NCBI GenBank assembly: GCA_002425405.1
Contig: DIME01000088.1
Location: forward strand, 8,323-25,949
Origin: Candidatus Accumulibacter vicinus
GTDB taxonomy: Bacteria > Pseudomonadota > Gammaproteobacteria > Burkholderiales > Rhodocyclaceae
Reading direction: 5' to 3'
Length of the DNA stretch: 17,627 nucleotides
Under the pieces are notes generated by a model. The model was not told the origin of the DNA. It did not search any database and saw only the letters and a list, made by a program, of their open reading frames with translations. The translations under genes were made by a program, and so were the position numbers. Positions 15,443 to 17,627 of the stretch are shown one piece after another (position 1 is the first letter of the stretch; each line of letters opens with the position of its first letter).

Positions 15443-17294
15443 ACAAGGTAGCCAGACAGATTCGGAGGTGATTGGCGCTGGCAGCCGACCGATCTGCTAC
15501 GACGGAGAAGCGCTGCGGGCAGAAGTAGGGAGGCTGCTCGCTGCGCTGCGTGCACGTTTGTCAACCGGGCCGTACCGGGATTTACTCGGCGAGAATGTCG
15601 TTGCTGGCCTTGAGGCGGATACCCTGGCGATTGCCGATCACCTGGGGTCGCCATTCCGAATCGTCGTTGTCGGCGACTTCAAGCGCGGCAAGTCATCGTT
15701 AATCAATGCCATGTTGCGCCAGCCGTTACTGAGTGTTGATGTATTGCCGGAAACGCTCGCAATTACTGAGGTTCGCTACGGCGCGACGTTTGATGCCCGA
15801 CTGGTGATGAAGGATGGCGGCTTTCTGCCGATCAAGTCTGACGAACTGCACCGACAGACAATTGAACCGTTGATCGAAAAATACGCCAACCAGATTGACC
15901 ATCTTTGTATCGCGCTACCGATGCAGGGGCTCGAAGGCGTCGTCTGGGTTGACACGCCTGGCACCGGCGACATTTTCCGATGTATTGAAGATGCCGTGGC
16001 GGCGTATCTGGACCGCTCCGATGTTGTCATCGGCGTGCTCTCACCGCATTCGCCGCTGTCACAGTCGGAACAGACGTTCTTCCGGCAAGTGCTGGCCCCG
16101 CGTGACTTTCCGAAGCTTTGTTTTGTACTCAACATGCTCGACCACGTTCGTCAGCCAGGTGATCGAAAGCGTCTGGTCGATGAGGTGCGAGGCCGTCTTT
16201 CGCGATCGTTTCCTGGCGCCCAGCATTTTGCGCTGAGCGTGCTCGATGAGCAGGCCAGACAGGCGGGAACCTCTCGTCCGCTGCCAGACGCGGCTGCCGA
16301 GTTCGCCGCCGGCTTCGATCTTTTTCGCGAGAGCATGGAAGAAACCATTTCGTACCAGCGTGACGCGATACAGGCCCAGCGGGTGCTTGATCTGGCAAAC
16401 AAGCTGCTCGTTTCCATTGCCGACCGTGTCGACCTACTGCGAGCTGGTCTTGCCGCGCACGAAAGCGAAGTGGCAGCCGTAATTGCGGCGCAGACGGTTT
16501 GCAGACGTGACATTGCAGTCAATCGGGAGCAACGGGAACGAGAAGCGCAAGATTTGCTGGCACGACTCGCCCGGCAGGCCAGTGGCTGGATGTCCGCCTT
16601 TGTCGATCGACTTTTTGCGGCAGTGGCTGCGCAAGCCTCTCGTCTGGATGATGGGCAAGTACATCGCCATATGCTGTTCTTTGTTGCCGATGCATTGCGG
16701 CAAGCGGTTGCGGCTTGCGCTGAGGTTCAGATCCCCGTCGTGCGCGATTTCCTGTCTAGCAGTCCTGGGGCCGAGGCTACCGGACGCGCATCGCTGACCA
16801 TCCCCACGACGCTGAGTCAGGGGATTTCCAAAGTGACTTTCACTGATCTTGACTGGGATTCGTCACATCTATTGCATCTGATGGCAGAACGCTTATTGCT
16901 GGAGGGAGCTTCATTGCTCAGCGGCCTTTTTGGCGGTCTGAACGGGAAGGCTGGTCAGGATGAGTCGGCCAAAGCAATTCAGGGCTTGCTCGACCGTCGC
17001 AGCGAGTTGCTGACCGCGGTCAGCGAAACGCTTGACGCTGTTTATGCAAAGCTCGGTTCGGCTCTGTCGCGCGAACTCGACGCTTGCTACGACGAGAAAC
17101 TGAGCGCCGTCGACGACATGTTGCGGCAGGCGCAGGTTTTGCAAGCGCAGTCATCGGTCGACCGCAGCGATCACGAACGGACAATGAGGTATCTCGCCGC
17201 TGAGATCGTGACCTTCCAGCAGACTCTGGATTCGATCCGCCAGCGATTTATGATCGCCGGAAAACCCGCAGAAGGAAGCGAAACCGGGGAGTGA
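15435..17294 (+). CDS. Dynamin-like GTPase 3, divergent, 619 aa
   Basis: I start at the ATG 15435-15437, which overlaps the M48 gene by 8 nt and has AGAG about 8 nt upstream; a GTG at 15426 would add three residues. Motifs: P-loop GDFKRGKSS at 80-88 (Lys86), in which the usual final Thr is Ser; G3 DTPGTG at 173-178; and G4 NMLD at 233-236. After the G domain come charged helices (REQREREAQDLLARLARQ) and a moderately hydrophobic stretch (about 490-515, LLHLMAERLLLEGASLLSGL) that is less clear than the hairpin of GTPase 2. The end is helical and acidic. It is more divergent from GTPases 1 and 2 than they are from each other. It is last in the cluster and probably works with them on the membrane. 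Confidence 0.9.
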   Translation: MGKQGSQTDSEVIGAGSRPICYDGEALRAEVGRLLAALRARLSTGPYRDLLGENVVAGLEADTLAIADHLGSPFRIVVVGDFKRGKSSLINAMLRQPLLSVDVLPETLAITEVRYGATFDARLVMKDGGFLPIKSDELHRQTIEPLIEKYANQIDHLCIALPMQGLEGVVWVDTPGTGDIFRCIEDAVAAYLDRSDVVIGVLSPHSPLSQSEQTFFRQVLAPRDFPKLCFVLNMLDHVRQPGDRKRLVDEVRGRLSRSFPGAQHFALSVLDEQARQAGTSRPLPDAAAEFAAGFDLFRESMEETISYQRDAIQAQRVLDLANKLLVSIADRVDLLRAGLAAHESEVAAVIAAQTVCRRDIAVNREQREREAQDLLARLARQASGWMSAFVDRLFAAVAAQASRLDDGQVHRHMLFFVADALRQAVAACAEVQIPVVRDFLSSSPGAEATGRASLTIPTTLSQGISKVTFTDLDWDSSHLLHLMAERLLLEGASLLSGLFGGLNGKAGQDESAKAIQGLLDRRSELLTAVSETLDAVYAKLGSALSRELDACYDEKLSAVDDMLRQAQVLQAQSSVDRSDHERTMRYLAAEIVTFQQTLDSIRQRFMIAGKPAEGSETGE

Positions 17295-17383
17295 AACCAA
17301 TGTGAGCTTCCCCCTGAAATTACAACTCCCAAGGGTGACGTTAAAACCCATCTCCAAGCCAGTAACCATTCATCGGTCTTCGG
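17295..17383. other. Short spacer between the dynamin cluster and the toxin-antitoxin gene
   Basis: No gene is visible. The stretch has no convincing rho-independent terminator for the cluster. Confidence 0.4.
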
Positions 17384-17412
17384 CTGACACTGCGACAAAA
17401 GGTAGATGTCAT
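17384..17412 (+). promoter_or_regulatory. Candidate sigma-70 promoter of the vapB gene
   Basis: CTGACA at 17384-17389 (5 of 6 to TTGACA) is followed by a 17-nt spacer and TGTCAT at 17407-17412 (4 of 6 to TATAAT). The spacing is ideal. It lies about 30 nt upstream of the antitoxin ATG. Confidence 0.5.
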
Positions 17413-17426
17413 TGGTAACTACCTTT
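17398..17426. promoter_or_regulatory. Palindromic operator candidate for VapB autoregulation
   Basis: AAAGGTAG (17398-17405) and CTACCTTT (17419-17426) are an exact inverted repeat separated by 13 nt. With the inner bases, 11 of 14 positions of each arm agree. The candidate -10 lies between the arms, so a bound VapB or VapBC complex would block RNA polymerase, as is known for type II toxin-antitoxin operons. Confidence 0.6.
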
Positions 17427-17440
17427 CTTCGGAGTTTCGC

Positions 17441-17627
17441 ATGGATACCGCACGCCTTTTTCGATCGGGCCGCAGCCAAGCCGTTCGGCTACCCAAGGAA
17501 TACCGGTTTGCCGGCACCGAGGTGGTTGTGCAGCATTTTGGCAATGGCGTTCTCTTGCTACCGGTGGATGACCCCTGGCAAACGCTGGAAACCGCGCTCT
17601 CGTCCTTCGAGCCAGGATTTCTCATGA
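17441..17627 (+). CDS. vapB: VapB-type antitoxin, N-terminal part (cut by window edge)
   Basis: The ATG at 17441 has GGAG 6 nt upstream. The visible 62 residues read MDTARLFRSGRSQAVRLPKE, then YRFAGTEVVV and a DPWQTLETALSSFEP tail; this is the swapped-hairpin AbrB-like fold of VapB (also called VagC) antitoxins, with the family RLFxSGxSQAVRLP core. The frame has no stop before the window edge, so the gene continues, probably for another 10-20 residues. A VapC PIN-domain RNase toxin gene should follow immediately; it is outside the window. VapB would bind VapC and also repress its own promoter through the palindrome upstream. Confidence 0.9.
   Translation, partial: MDTARLFRSGRSQAVRLPKEYRFAGTEVVVQHFGNGVLLLPVDDPWQTLETALSSFEPGFLM

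Overview
The window is about 17.6 kb of GC-rich bacterial DNA, apparently chromosomal. The codon use, a PEP-CTERM (exosortase-sorted) secreted protein, an IS66 transposase remnant and the multi-domain signalling genes all suggest a betaproteobacterium, perhaps of the Rhodocyclales/Accumulibacter type. That placement is inference; there is no rRNA or other phylogenetic marker here. I see no tRNA, rRNA or CRISPR array.

Layout. (1) 1-501, minus: the 5' part of an exported TPR protein, cut by the window edge and starting at GTG. (2) 716-1263: gene debris, namely the C-terminal end of a Fic-type protein (minus) joined to the C-terminal end of an IS66 transposase (plus). (3) 1293-1604, minus: a small exported cysteine-containing protein. 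(4) 2067-3188, minus: an exported HAF-repeat protein with a PEP-CTERM tail. (5) 8626-3567, minus: an apparent operon of an ECF-like sigma factor, an exported FecR-like protein and an exported TPR-CHAT (caspase-like) protein; the last two overlap by ATGA. (6) 9844-8964, minus: two small exported proteins, one made of two cysteine-rich repeats with identical cysteine spacing. (7) 10275-17294, plus: a tight four-gene cluster of dynamin-like GTPase 1, dynamin-like GTPase 2, an M48 zinc metallopeptidase and dynamin-like GTPase 3. Gene junctions are an ATGA overlap, a 3-nt gap and an 8-nt overlap, so co-translation is likely. (8) 17441 to the end, plus: the start of a VapB-type antitoxin gene, with a promoter and a palindromic operator candidate just upstream.

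The most notable system is the dynamin/M48 cluster. GTPases 1 and 2 are close paralogues with the same P-loop. Only GTPase 2 has an obvious hydrophobic hairpin. GTPase 3 is divergent and has a Ser in place of the P-loop Thr. An M48 peptidase encoded between dynamin-like genes resembles, in domain content only, the mitochondrial OMA1 (M48) and OPA1 (dynamin) pair, where the peptidase processes the GTPase during membrane stress. A membrane-remodelling, stress or anti-phage role is plausible but unproven. The second system of interest is the sigma/FecR-like/TPR-CHAT operon, which links a protease-like effector to a transcription factor gene.
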